Shown in pieces: positions 22,414 through 32,617 of a stretch of DNA of 64,000 nt (positions are counted from its first letter, which is position 1; every line of letters begins with the position of its first letter). Where the stretch lies: NCBI GenBank assembly GCA_004431415.1, contig QPMI01000451.1, forward strand, positions 1-64,000. The letters are read 5' to 3'. A program made the position numbers and the translations under genes. Below the pieces are notes generated by a model, which had not been told where the DNA came from, ran no database searches, and worked only from the letters and a program-made list of their open reading frames with translations. This DNA is from Cyanophora paradoxa. Its lineage: Eukaryota > Glaucocystophyceae > Cyanophorales > Cyanophoraceae.

Positions 22414-23002
22414 CTAGAAAGTGGAGCCTTCCGGGGGCTGCTGGAGTTTGCGGTTCGCTGGGGACGCCATCTCCTTCCGCAGCTCGGAGAGAAGCTGGGT
22501 CATCATGTACTCGGGCCTCCAGTTGGCGAGCATGGGAAACGCGCGAGGCTCGACCTGAAACGGATCAATCGTGCACGCCCCAGCACGAGCAGACGAGCAC
22601 GCACGACGCCGTTTTGGGGGTTCACACAAGACATGTTGACCTTCGACGTGAACTTCACGGCAGGCGGCTTCTCCGGATAGTCTTTGTCGCAGTGGAGCTT
22701 CAATGAGTAGATGCGGTTCTCGTGTGCGGTCTGCACGCGCTCAGAGACGGGCAAGCTAAGCGCATTCCATCGCGCACGTTGTTCGGGCCCAAAATAGTTC
22801 CAAGCCAGCTTGACATGAGCGTGTCGTCCGGCCGCTCAAGGCCGAGCGACACCGACGGGTCGCCGTGGCCCTTCTCGCCCTTCTCCAGCTCCTCAAGGAG
22901 CCGGAAGTTGCGCGGCACTGCGTTCAAGGTTCATGTGGCGCGTGTAGATTGCAAAGGACAGATCGCGCAGAGCCGCGCCTCACCTTTCACGCGCTCCGCC
23001 AT
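22414..23002 (-). CDS. UBE2V: Ubiquitin-conjugating enzyme variant (Mms2/UEV1-type)
   Basis: UEV proteins lack the catalytic Cys and pair with Ubc13 to build Lys63-linked ubiquitin chains in DNA-damage tolerance and signalling. Four exons on the minus strand: MAERVK at 23002; then [17 protein letters not shown]...[17 protein letters not shown]; then [23 protein letters not shown] and [11 protein letters not shown]; and finally [22 protein letters not shown] to the end [10 protein letters not shown]. Donors (GTGAGG, GTGCGC, GTGCGTG) and acceptors keep the frame. Length and order match Mms2/UEV1. The active-site Cys of true E2s is absent at the expected place (CVNPQNG replaces the HPN..G..C context). 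It is complete and apparently functional. Confidence 0.95.
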
Positions 23003-23325
23003 GTTGTCGGACTTCGTTCGCTAACTTCGCTTCCTTCGAGGGGTACTGGTATAGCTCAAGTGAGCTTGACTTCACATCAGAGTCGACGTCTCAGAGACCG
23101 AGGAGTGTCTAGATCTATATATATAGCTACGCTCCGACCGAGGGCTGGGCAATATCGATCGCGATGGCCGAAGAATTCAATTTTTTAAAAGCTGCGCGCG
23201 TTGGCTTCCGAGCTTGCGCCGCGGCGCGCCGCGCGTGAGCGTCTGGCCATGGGAGGTTGTACATGTGGGCGTGAACGCGGACCATCTCGCTGGAACGAAA
23301 CTTGGCCCAGTGCACATGGCGGGCA

Positions 23326-23495
23326 TCCAGGAATCTCCTGAGGTTGCAGGAAGATGCCACGGATGGCCCATGGCCAGTGGTGCACGTGAATGCCTTCTAG
23401 CGCTTCTGTGTGACATACTTCCAAGCCGGCCCATGCAGGCAAACGGTTCTCGGCTCTCCGCTGTACACCATTGAACATTGTCCAGGTCCTAGCGA
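23326..23495 (+). repeat. Inverted duplicated fragment of the NXF gene
   Basis: It matches 58012-58150 in reverse complement: ATCTCCTGAGGTTGCAGGAAG, GTGAATGCCTTC, GACATACTTCCAAGCC, GCAGGCAAACGGTTCTCGG and ACACCATTGAACATTGTCC. This copy has about 30 extra bases after GGAAGATG and point changes that break the frame. It is a gene fragment carried here by duplication. Confidence 0.9.
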
Positions 23496-24175
23496 TCCGA
23501 AGCGCTAGGGCAGTAGCGCGATCTGAAGCGCTAGCTAGGGCAGTACATGTACTACGGTACATGTTGTTCGACTCAGTGACTTTCGAATTTCTGTTCAGCT
23601 GTTGCTGGTTCGTTCCGAAGTTCCTAGTCGAGTGTGCTCTTGCGAAACACTTTGTATGATCATGAGTCACTGAGTCCGCTGCCCCCACGTGCACTGCGGC
23701 GTCGTGATGGACCGTGACTTCAACGGGGCTCGGTACGTGAGCCTAGTTGTAATACGCCTAAAAACAATTCCCGCTAGCGCTTATCTATACGTCTAAAATT
23801 AAAAAAAATCGTAAATCGTAATTCCCGCTCATCTACCTCACATACATATATATATATAGCTGTCATGTATACGTATAGCTATATATCTGGCTTAACTATA
23901 GCTAGGAGCTACTAGGCTATTCAAATTGATTCCCGCCGGGCCGCCTGTAGCGACTCGGCGAATCGTAGTCGTAATTCCCACAGGAACGTCTACCTACTAG
24001 GGCCTAGGCCTCCGGGTGGGCTCTGGAGTCGTAATTTCTGATCTCTTGCAAGTTGACCCGCAGCTGGGTTTGTTCTGGCTGATCGTAATTACATAATCGT
24101 AACCCTCCTTTCCATGTCTGGCTGGTCGTAATCGTAATTCTCAAGCCCACAGTGATATCGATGGAGCTCTGTTGT

Positions 24176-24230
24176 ATTTCCCACACTTGTAGCCCGGACC
24201 TGCGTTTTAGTACGTATACGTGTCCAAATG
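24176..24230 (+). repeat. Dispersed repeat family E, copy 1
   Basis: TTCCCACACTTGTAGCCCGG, ACCTGCGT and GTGTCCAAATGCG are repeated at 62684-62733 in the same orientation. Confidence 0.8.
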
Positions 24231-24302
24231 CGAACATCCATCCATCTGCACCCTCGAGCTCACTGAGTCAGTGTCGTGCTAACATCGCGTGTCGCGTAAA
24301 AA

Positions 24303-24305
<3 letters not shown>

Positions 24306-24365
<60 letters not shown>
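24306..24365 (+). repeat. (TA)n microsatellite
   Basis: About 30 uninterrupted TA units. It is non-coding. Confidence 0.97.
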
Positions 24366-24370
<5 letters not shown>

Positions 24371-24834
24371 CGATCGGAATCAGAGTTGCTAATCACGAAA
24401 ACGACCACAAATCTTCCGGCTCTTGCGCTCGGCTGACTGACCGCTCTTCATGGCTGGCTGAGCTCCTGTGGGCGCTCGTCGGGCTTGTTGCTATTACGAC
24501 TTATACAGCTTATAGTTGCACAGCATAAGCTTAATAATCAGCACCCCTCCCCTCCCCTCTCCCTCTACTGACGTTGACAACCGCGACGGGCCCCGATAAA
24601 TAATTCTATATATATGGGGGACGTGCCCTCCAGGAAAACTGCTCCCCTATTTATATTTCCTCTCACCAGCCCTCCCCTCCCCTCTCCTGCCCCACGGACC
24701 CATGGCCACCGACAGCCGCGACGGGCCGCGATGAATAAGGGGGGCGCGAGGAGGGCGGCTGAGGCTTCGCCCGATGTTTGGGACCCGCAGGGGCCCAGGG
24801 CTTACTTTTTTGTTGTACACAAGTGCGCACAAGT

Positions 24835-27800
24835 CTACTTCACGAAGTCAGGGTTTTTCTTCAGGATGACAAAGCCCTCGAGCATCGTTGACAGAGGGAT
24901 ATCTGCAGGATCGACAGCTCAGTGTTGAGTGGCGATATCTGCATTTCGATGTACTTACACTCGTCGGTTGCCAGCTCTGCCCTGTCCCCTGCTCCAACAA
25001 GAACAGGGGTTGTATGCGTTTGGAATCCAGTGATAGTCTTCGGCCGGCCTGCCTGACCAACGGTGTCGACTGCTTGTCCCACGCGAACCTAGTATAAAGA
25101 TATCAGTGTTTTCCTGTCAAGACTGATTCGTCTAAGAGGGACACAGGCAATCGTACCTGAACTGGCAGAGGCTTCAAATCCGTGTCAACGGTTACAAGCA
25201 TTCGAGGGTATACAGCAGCTGAGATAAGGTACAGCAGGTAGTGCCTGCTGCCGAGAATAACTGCGCAAACCCGGATTTACAAACAAATAATGAAATTGAA
25301 AATGATGTTCTTACTGTTCTTGAAGTCCAAGCAAGAGTGCAGGACTGCAAAAAGAGACGCTGCTGCAGTGGAGGACAGCAAAGTCCTCTGGGCATGGTAA
25401 GGAGATATGGAGACGAGACCCTTGCCCATGTGGAGGAGCCCTTGAGCAATGCGAACAATGAACAATTGATTTGCATCTTTGGCGTAGTAAGCTGCCAACT
25501 GCCGCAGAAGCCCAGCACATCGTGCATTGTTGGTTCCAGCACCAATCAGGCCAAGTCCCAGAATGGCGCCTTGGGCAACGTCTGTGTCGAGGTCGTGCGA
25601 GAGCTTGCTGAGAGTGTCCATGGTTTGGATACGGGGATTTGATATGCTGAGGAGACCCAGCGCCAGCGGCACTGCTCTCCTCACGGTCTGCTCCCCATAC
25701 CTACATGAAAGACACGTGCAAAAGTCAGCTGATCTGGTCGCAGACGAATGTAAGCATTCACTCACTGCAAGAGGTGTTCCAACGACCTCATCGCCATTTC
25801 GCTGCCAAGCTCCTCTGCCATCGCTACGAACGCGATGCCCAGAACAGAGGCGGCCATGTGCATCCCAGCCTCCTCTGGATGCTCACCGCAGATGCTCAGG
25901 AACTTCTGAACCTGGAAGACACACTGTAAAGGAACTCTGCAACATTCAGAAATAGAACTGCTTGCCTTCAACACGTTTCCTGTGCCTGCATAAGCGCACG
26001 ACTCCACTGTGATGGCACAGTACTGTGCAATCTTGGGGTTCAACGCCTTGCAGGCCTCCAGGGTGACTTCAGCAGACTCACCCTTGCCTGTCATGCGATC
26101 AGTAGTGCGCTTCATACAAAACCATGTGGGCACGAACCCAAGAAGAGGAGGGCAAGGCCAACTGGAACTAGCCTCGCCATGGCGTCATCAAACTGAGCCT
26201 CCTCGCGCTCCATAAGCGCTTGCAGGATTGTCTCCGTAACATCCGAGTGTGCAGTTCCAACGAAGACCATCCCTATATTCTCGTTAGTGATTGATCTTTT
26301 CGAGAGGTGGCAAACGGACCGAGCGCCAGCGCAGCAATTGCGACTGTCTCGATCGAGTTCTTGGCATCAGCAAGTACAGGCGTCAACAGCTCCAATACTT
26401 CTTGCCGGGAGGTTCCAGCATACGCGAGACCAAGGCTGGAAGACCGATCAGCAGATGCAAACTGAAAAGATGGGCACACTGCGCACCCAAGAATAGCGCC
26501 GAAGCGGATTGAGGGTTTGTCACTTTCGACATGCTCTGTCAGTAGTGCCAGGGCGGGGTCGCAGTCATTCCGAACGCCTGTTGAGACAATGCCGACCGCC
26601 AAAAGAGCGCCAGCCTTCACATAGTCTTCATTCGAGTAAAGGTATTTGTCAATCTGTGTGAGGCCGCCATCCACGTCCCACATCAGAATCATGCCGAGGG
26701 AGGCGGCTGCTGACATCATGCCGTGCTCCTTGTTCTTGTAGAGCCATTTCGTGCCATCCTGGGTCATGAGCTTGTCCTGTCCATAACCCACATTCACAAA
26801 TGCGTTCACGAAGGTCGACGCCAGGTTCTGCCTGGCAGAATCCACATTCGTGGATACATTTTGCCCTGCACATTTTTCACAAATCCATTGAATGAAGTAA
26901 GGGAAACACAGCGTACGTGTTTCGGTTAAATGGGTCTTGTAGATATCTTCAGGTGTCTTGGCCTCGACGACATCGAGATCCCTTGCAAGGGCAAGATATG
27001 ATGCACTCAGCGAAGAATTGTTCATAATTTCCGTGAACGAATCGTCTCCGCATTCGATTCGAAGCCCCTTCCTTCCCAAGAGATACGCAAGCTGCTTCTT
27101 CACGTCCCTGAGGGTCGCAGGCAGCGAGTTAGACCATTGCGAAATGAACTCTACACGCTTACCGATCCTGGCAGCTTTCAAAAGTTTCCTTGACGAGGTT
27201 CATGTCCCCAAGCCGAACAGCAGTGTGAAGCGCATCTGGGTACTTGCGCAGCTTCGAGAATATTGAGTAGCAGATCTTGTACATGTTCGCGTCCTCCGGC
27301 TCTGCGGCATACGAGGCGCAGCTCATCAAGTACAAGGTAATCCGCCCGAAGTTGTTGTCGTCAACATGATCCAGAATTTTGTCCAGCATCTGCCCACGTG
27401 CATACAAATCGATTGAGGCGACGAAGAGCGCGCCCACGTTAGACATGTCGCACCTCAACTTCAAGCAACAGATCACACGCTTCCGGTTCTGCGTTGTGCT
27501 GCACGTGGAACGGCACTATCTCGTCGATAAGGCGAACAAGGTCCTCCGTCGACTTCTTCGCTTCGACACGAGCCGAGAACTCGCCCGCTACCTGACCAGC
27601 CAAACCGCTGCACGGCATGAATGCTCTCCTAGATCGCACAAACCGCACAGCATCTTGCGTACCGAACGTACTCGTGCCCCCATTCGCCTACGTTCGCCGT
27701 GGAGCCTTCCAACTTGAAGTTCAGCGCGTCGCGGATGCCATCTTGAGGCAAAGTTACTGCGAGCATGGATAGGAGATCCGCCAGGCGTTTCTGTGTTCTG

Positions 27801-28264
27801 TCAATAGACTTGCAGATGCGGGACAGCGTATGAGCGCGCACCCTCGTGTCAGACGGCGCGGACGCCGCGTAGAAAGTTTTGAGAGTTTCGTAGTGCGGGC
27901 GCAGAAACTTGAGAGGCCGCGGCACGGAGGTCATTGATGATGTCGCAGACTTGATCTCCTTGGCGACGGTCTCCAGCGCCAGGTTCGCAACATTCCGGTC
28001 CGCATCCTGAATGCGCTGCACTAGGAGCTCAATCTCCGCCTTCTTCTGCAAGTCCTCTTCCGACTGCAGCGCGGTGCGGTCAGAACGACCATTCCACGCT
28101 CCCCGGGGGGCATTTGCGAGAGCCAGCGGTGTACGTGCGCGTGCATTGCTAGTCGCATGCGGAGGAACAGCGCAGCACCGCGCACGTACCAATTCCTCCG
28201 GCTTCTTCTCCGGCTTCTTGACATCCTTCGTCTGCGACTTGTCCTCTTTCTCCGGGACTGCCAT
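24835..28264 (-). CDS. PSMD2: 26S proteasome regulatory subunit Rpn1/PSMD2
   Basis: Rpn1 is the large solenoid subunit of the 19S base. It docks ubiquitin-like shuttle factors and Ubp6/USP14. The start at 28264 ([21 protein letters not shown]) gives the usual Lys/Glu-rich N-terminus. A GTACGTG donor at 28189 joins it to [18 protein letters not shown] (from 28063). Then follow [42 protein letters not shown], the proteasome/cyclosome repeats (for example [38 protein letters not shown] and RFGAILG) and the conserved C-terminal [17 protein letters not shown]...ELATDE. The last exon ends [15 protein letters not shown] with the stop at 24835. Short GT-AG introns interrupt the gene throughout, including one removing [16 protein letters not shown]-coding sequence at about 27845-27790. 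It is a single complete copy. Confidence 0.96.
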
Positions 28265-29707
28265 ATTTACAGAGAGCGCGCTTGCTAGAGCGCTAGCGTG
28301 CCACCCCGATGCGAACCGCTCTGTCAAGCAGACTCAAGCTGACGCCAGGGGTACGCTGCCACGGTGGTCAGCGAGTTCGCCTCATGATCAACCGAACCCG
28401 GCCGCTGTCGACGTCGACGTACGCGTACGCGTAGAGATAGACAATCCTCAAGATGAGCCGAGTCGGACCGCCGCTAGCGATATATCGAATGAAGCTACTA
28501 GTACTAGGCTACGTATACGTAAATATACGTCACGGCGTATACGTACTACTACTACGGTATACTTCAAGGCTTAATTAGCGCTTCGAATTCGCTAAGCGGG
28601 AAAAGATAATTTCGTAACGGATTGTAAATATAAGCAATTCTTCTTACGCGCGAAATGCTAATTTGAATTCGAAGACTCTGAGATTAAGTTTCCGTGCGTA
28701 AGCTACACTACAGCCGTAAACTCCGCGTTGCGTTTGTGATGCGGTATACGTAGCCCCGGGGGGCCTGCGCCCGAGCAGGCTCAGCTACAGCGGCTGCGGC
28801 GCTGGCCGCTGGGAGCTCCGGGGCTACGCGGTTTTCTTCCGAGGCTCAGGATCAGTGCGATTTCCCGTGCGTAAGCTACAAGTAAGCTACACGCAATTGC
28901 AAGCTCCGAGCTCCGAGGCTCGAGGCCAAGCTTCCTCGGGACCGACTTTGCCTCCAGGCCTAGGGCCGTTTCCCGCAGTCCGACGGTCGCCAGCTACGTA
29001 GTGAATATTAGCTAGCGCTGGGGGAAAAAACTATGATGGCCAAAGTATGCATATATGATGTGTTGTGTGGGTGCCGCTCACTCCGATATTCGTAGTGAAG
29101 CGGCTCCCATGGCCACCGACACTGGAAAGATAGGCCCTCCGGATCCTAATTATAAGCCCTTGAAGCTCGTAGCTTACGTATCGCGGGAGTTAATCCGGCC
29201 AAAGTCTTGTGGGGGCGGGGGTCGTCTTGGGGCCTGGGGCCTGAGATGTATTCAGCCTGCGGTGGGCGCCGGTGCTTGCACAAGCGTATACGTACACGAA
29301 GCCAGCACTCAGTGTGACTCAGAGGAGCAGAGCGTCGATATCGATATTGGGATCATTGGATGTATATATATATACCTCAGCAGACGGGAGCCCGGCGGCG
29401 CCAGCGCCGGCGCGGCCCGGCCCGGGATCGGATCCCTACTAGGCTAGTTCCGAAGTCCCTTATATAAGTGGGCTCTTGCCAAAGGTCGAGCTCTCGAGCT
29501 TGCCCTTTCGCTGTCAATGCATTGTTAACCCTCGGAGGTTGCATGAGTCACGCGTCACGGAGGTTTGGGTGTTATATTGCGATCAGGGACGCGCTGCACT
29601 AACAGGGGGGCTAGCACTAACTGGCGCGGGGAGTAACACGTCCGACGTACCCCTCGGGGCCTCCGGCCTCTAACTATGCTCAGGCTCTAACTGAATGCTG
29701 TACCCCC
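28265..29707. other. Intergenic region, palindrome-rich
   Basis: 28390-28565 is dense in GTCGACGTCGACGTACG, TACGTATACGTA and similar palindromes. GTGCGTAAGCTACA-type words recur at 28694 and 28868. A short frame at 29110-29210 (MATDTGKIGPPDPNYKPLKL) has plausible composition but no family and no confirmed continuation. No gene is claimed. Confidence 0.5.
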
Positions 29708-30430
29708 TCACTGGCCGAAGTGCGACGGTCCCCACTCGAGGTCGGGGTCGGGCCTTGGGGGCCTCCGGCGGGGTACGATGCTCCCGCTTGCCAGCTCCAT
29801 GTACTCCCCCACGGGGTTGTCTTCGTCTGCGAGGTCCTTATAGTTGCCCTTTACGAGATCCGCTGCCGCTTTGCGCCAGCGAACGGCCACGTTGTACGTG
29901 TTGTCGATGATGTTCTGCACCGTACCCTCCATGGGTATTAGGGATAGCCTATAGTCGAGGTTTCTCTTACGCAGGTTCAATTCCCTTTCGTAGTACTCCA
30001 CTGCGTCTGGGAGGGCCCTGAGCTCCACCGCGTGCTCGCCCGGGTCCGACGAGCTAATGAGCCCGGAGCGCTGCAGTGCGTTCACAGCCGCCCGCAACAC
30101 GATTTTGCCTACCCCCCGCATCGAATCCCTCTGCTCGGGCGTCCCGTATCCCCCCTGCGGCCCGTAATCGTTGTAGTAGCTTTCTATTTCGACGGTGGCT
30201 GGCTTATTGCCGACCTGAGGCTTGACAAAGCCGTACACCCATGCCATGGCGTCATTGTCCGCTGAGCGGGCTTTCTTGGAAGGGGGCGGCAGCACTTCGA
30301 TTTTGAACTCCCTGGTCCGTCGGTTGACGAGTGTTTTTAGATTGAGGGGGAGGCGCGTATCCCCGAATTTATCAGGAAAGAGGCGGTGTAGCTTAAACCA
30401 CGCTTCCTGATCACCGTAGGTGTACGACAT
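29708..30430 (-). CDS. Hypothetical protein of virus-like island (240 aa)
   Basis: One uninterrupted frame from MSYTYGDQEAWFKLHRLF to a Pro/Arg-rich end (SIVPRRRPPRPDPDLEW). It has no membrane segment or signal peptide. The middle reads YGTPEQRDSMRGVGKIVLRA, then ALPDAVEYYERELNL, an arrangement vaguely like an acetyltransferase (GNAT) core, but I would not assign it. It is intronless, unlike the host genes on either side. It follows the 30468-31238 ORF in the same direction with a 37-base gap, so the two could share a transcript. Unknown function. Confidence 0.6.
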   Translation of the reverse strand: MSYTYGDQEAWFKLHRLFPDKFGDTRLPLNLKTLVNRRTREFKIEVLPPPSKKARSADNDAMAWVYGFVKPQVGNKPATVEIESYYNDYGPQGGYGTPEQRDSMRGVGKIVLRAAVNALQRSGLISSSDPGEHAVELRALPDAVEYYERELNLRKRNLDYRLSLIPMEGTVQNIIDNTYNVAVRWRKAAADLVKGNYKDLADEDNPVGEYMELASGSIVPRRRPPRPDPDLEWGPSHFGQ

Positions 30431-30467
30431 TTGCTCGCGGCTCGCTGAGAATTTATACCTGTACCCC

Positions 30468-31238
30468 CTACTCGCGGTCGGGGTACCTGTCGCCGGGCAT
30501 CAGCCTCGCGCGCTTGCGCAGCTCCGCCTCCCCGGGTAGCCAGTTCTTCGGGTCGTTGCTCCACTCCTCCCATTCGCGTATGTCCCGTCTGACGTCACGC
30601 GGGGCGGGGGCGTTTATCGGTGGGGCGGACGGGGCTGGCAGGGCCTGGCGCGGGGGGTTGAGGCCCCTGTTCCACGAGTACTCGGGGTACTCTTCCCATC
30701 CCAGGGGTACCAGATTCATCGGAATTGGCTCAACTTCGAATTGGGGCTTTTTGACGTGATAATCATAGTTTGTGACATACGCCGTCACAGCCGAGCGCAA
30801 GCGCGAGAGGTCGCGCAAATTTACGTCGTCCCATTGCGAGTCCCTTGCCTTCGCGTACCACTCGAGGATTTGCATGCGAATGTGGTCCGGGAGGGTCGAG
30901 AGTATGCTGAGCTTGGAGCCCAGGGCGAACCAGATGCGCTTGAACTCGTCGATAATCCTGCCCTCGTCGTGGCTCCGAAAGTAATGGGCACCGCCAGCGT
31001 TGTGATGCGAATCGAGCCACCCTGCCTGGGCCAGCTCTAGCACCGGCCAGGGTTGGCGCTGTCGATTCGGTCGCGAGGCCCGCTCAACCACCCAGCGTCT
31101 AAGGTCCTTGACCTGATCTATGAACTGTGCGCCGCCACTACCCTTGTCTGGTTGGTTCACTGTCGATTGTGCTTCGGGCCTTCGGGTCCTTCGCCTTTCG
31201 TCAAAACCGCACAACCGGCTTGGGCGTGTCTTATACAT
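30468..31238 (-). CDS. Hypothetical protein of virus-like island (256 aa)
   Basis: A single open frame with Met at 31238, predicted soluble, with a helical middle (RIIDEFKRIWFALGSKL, MQILEWYAKARDS) and a Pro/Trp-rich tail (LPAPSAPPINAPAP, DPKNWLPGEAEL). No family is recognised. A short reading frame (31302-31231, beginning MSDAEEAPKDVIAQF and ending in a Glu run) overlaps its start. Either that is a leader peptide or one base change separates two parts of a single longer protein. It is divergent from the YqaJ exonuclease gene. Confidence 0.6.
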   Translation of the reverse strand: MYKTRPSRLCGFDERRRTRRPEAQSTVNQPDKGSGGAQFIDQVKDLRRWVVERASRPNRQRQPWPVLELAQAGWLDSHHNAGGAHYFRSHDEGRIIDEFKRIWFALGSKLSILSTLPDHIRMQILEWYAKARDSQWDDVNLRDLSRLRSAVTAYVTNYDYHVKKPQFEVEPIPMNLVPLGWEEYPEYSWNRGLNPPRQALPAPSAPPINAPAPRDVRRDIREWEEWSNDPKNWLPGEAELRKRARLMPGDRYPDRE

Positions 31239-31302
31239 ACTCTTCTTCTTCTTCTTCGAACTGTGCGATCACGTCCTTGGGCGCTTCCTCTGCATCCGAC
31301 AT
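31231..31302 (-). CDS. Possible 23-aa leader peptide or detached N-terminus
   Basis: ATG at 31302, acidic peptide MSDAEEAPKDVIAQF followed by Glu repeats, and a TAA stop inside ATGTATAA, where it overlaps the downstream ATG at 31238. The GAAGAAGAAGAAGAA run just before is slippage-prone. A length change there could be why this segment is out of frame with the 256-aa ORF. Confidence 0.35.
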   Translation of the reverse strand: MSDAEEAPKDVIAQFEEEEEEYV

Positions 31303-31352
31303 TTGTAATTGCACACATCAAGAAATTCTAAACGCTACTGCGAGGCTAAGCT

Positions 31353-32042
31353 ATGCATACCGATACAGATTGCGAGACTTTGCAACAGGGGAGCGCGGCG
31401 TGGCACGCGGCGCGCCGTGAAAAACTAACTGCATCTAATTTTGCGGCTGCGTGCGGCATAAACCCCTGGAAATCCAGGGCCCGCCTGTGGGCGGAGCTAA
31501 GCGGGATAGCGGAGGAAAACAACTTTGACAACCCTGCCCTAACCTATGGGCATGATTATGAGCCCTTCGCGGTCTCTATCTACAAGGCACTGAACGATAA
31601 CGTTGACATTAAACATACTGGACTGCACGAACATAAAGAAATGCCGTTCCTCGCCGGTAGCCCCGACGGACTTATAGGAAATGATAGAATTTTAGAGGTG
31701 AAATGCCCGTACAAGGGCGAACTTTATGATAGAGTTCCTACTTATTACATGCCGCAGTTACAAGGACTTCTGGACATAACGGGCCGCGAGTGGGCCGAAC
31801 TTTTTTGCTTCACTCCTCTGCGCGTGCAAACGTGGTACGTCAGGCGCGACGAGAGGTACATCGAGCTCATGAGGAAGTGCTTACATCTATTTTGGATGCA
31901 CGTCAAGGAGGGCACGCCGCCCGAGCCCTACAGCGATCGAATGAAGTTAGAGAACCTCAGCGAGGAGCAGGCGGCGCTGCGCGAGTTTAAGTCGTACGCC
32001 CTCCTCTCAGAGTCTAGGCAGACTACTTCTGTCCCAGGCTAG
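31353..32042 (+). CDS. YqaJ-type viral recombinase / PD-(D/E)XK exonuclease
   Basis: The YqaJ family (lambda exonuclease-like) resects DNA ends for single-strand annealing. It is common in phages, giant viruses and polinton-like viruses. Motifs in order: QGSAAWHAARREKLTASNF (N-terminal Trp/Arg motif); TYGHDYEPFAVSIY with the first acidic residue; MPFLAGSPDGLIG (catalytic Asp); ILEVKCPYKG (ExK); YYMPQLQGLLDITG (Gln motif); and WAELFCFTP. At 229 aa it is normal length. Start: Met 31353, preceded by an AT-rich stretch. It is intronless. Its last four codons and stop (SVPG, TAG at 32040-32042) lie inside a hairpin repeat, where an extra CTAG supplies the stop. No recombinase partner (annealase) is visible nearby. 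Confidence 0.92.
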   Translation: MHTDTDCETLQQGSAAWHAARREKLTASNFAAACGINPWKSRARLWAELSGIAEENNFDNPALTYGHDYEPFAVSIYKALNDNVDIKHTGLHEHKEMPFLAGSPDGLIGNDRILEVKCPYKGELYDRVPTYYMPQLQGLLDITGREWAELFCFTPLRVQTWYVRRDERYIELMRKCLHLFWMHVKEGTPPEPYSDRMKLENLSEEQAALREFKSYALLSESRQTTSVPG

Positions 32043-32084
32043 GTCTTTGGAATCTTAATATAAATTTTCCGGGACCCGGGACAG
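32029..32084 (+). repeat. Hairpin repeat unit 1 (forward), overlapping the exonuclease stop
   Basis: The unit can fold on itself: CTGTCCC pairs with GGGACAG, GGTC with GACC, GGAA with TTCC, around an AT-rich loop (TCTTAATATAAATT). This copy carries an additional CTAG in the left arm. It is a candidate transcription end signal or recombination site. Confidence 0.9.
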
Positions 32085-32180
32085 GCCTTGTCGGACATGG
32101 CAATGTCAGAACCTTCCCGATCATCTAGATCTATAATGATTCTAGGGAGGGTCCAGACACATCTCTTGTGCGGACCACTT

Positions 32181-32232
32181 CTGTCCCAGGTCTTTGGAAT
32201 CTTAATATAAATTTTCCAGGGACCCGGGACAG
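32181..32232 (+). repeat. Hairpin repeat unit 2 (forward)
   Basis: The clean 52-base form, CTGTCCCAGGTC...GACCCGGGACAG, 152 bases after unit 1. The flanks are duplicated too: a GGACCACTT-like word before and GCCTCGTCG after. Confidence 0.92.
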
Positions 32233-32362
32233 GCCTCGTCGAACAAACCTCTTCATGGGCCAAGATTTCGTGCATGCATCGGCCGCAGCTCATGCGAAAA
32301 ATCATGTCTGATCCGATCCTGATCATGACGTCCTGCAAATTGAAGAATCGTCTGACCGGGAG

Positions 32363-32413
32363 TGTCCCGGGTCCCTGGAAATTTTATATTAAGATTCCAG
32401 AGACCCGGGACAG
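32363..32413 (-). repeat. Hairpin repeat unit 3 (reverse)
   Basis: Reverse orientation: TGTCCCGGGTCCCTGGAA, AT loop TTATATTAAGA, TTCCAGAGACCCGGGACA. The arms pair almost completely. Confidence 0.92.
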
Positions 32414-32501
32414 ATCTACCTAGAGGGAACATCCAAAATGCTGTACCCCTCCCACCCCGTGATCTTTCGAATTCAATCTGATGGGCCGACCTGAGTGACG
32501 G

Positions 32502-32552
32502 TGTCCTGGGTCCCCGGAAAGTTTATATTAAGATTCCAAGGACCTGGGACAA
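32502..32552 (-). repeat. Hairpin repeat unit 4 (reverse)
   Basis: TGTCCTGGGTCCCCGGAA ... TTCCAAGGACCTGGGACA, 139 bases after unit 3. Two arm differences become G-U pairs if transcribed, so folding is kept. Confidence 0.92.
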
Positions 32553-32617
32553 GAGCAATGCATTTTCGCACGACGTTGACATAGCCTGATCACGAGAGAA
32601 AAATGTACCCCGATCTA

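Larger units (their letters stand above)
23003..24834. other. Repeat-rich intergenic region
   Basis: No gene is supported. It contains an inverted, interrupted copy of part of the NXF gene (23326-23495), CTAGCGCTAG and TACATGTACTACGGTACATG palindromes near 23500-23560, runs of TCGTAATTC-type words (23800-24150), a (TA)n microsatellite at 24306-24365, and two similar ~90-base stretches at about 24545-24600 and 24660-24735 sharing CCTCCCCTCCCCTCTCC and CGACGGGCC. Confidence 0.6.

Noticed and set aside
24152-24528. ORFs rich in Ile-Tyr at 24.3 kb
   Set aside because: Translation of a (TA)n microsatellite.
29055-29447. 130-aa ORF at 29.1 kb
   Set aside because: Only the first ~35 residues from an internal Met look protein-like; the rest is Gly/Ser-rich repeat translation and no homologue is recognised.
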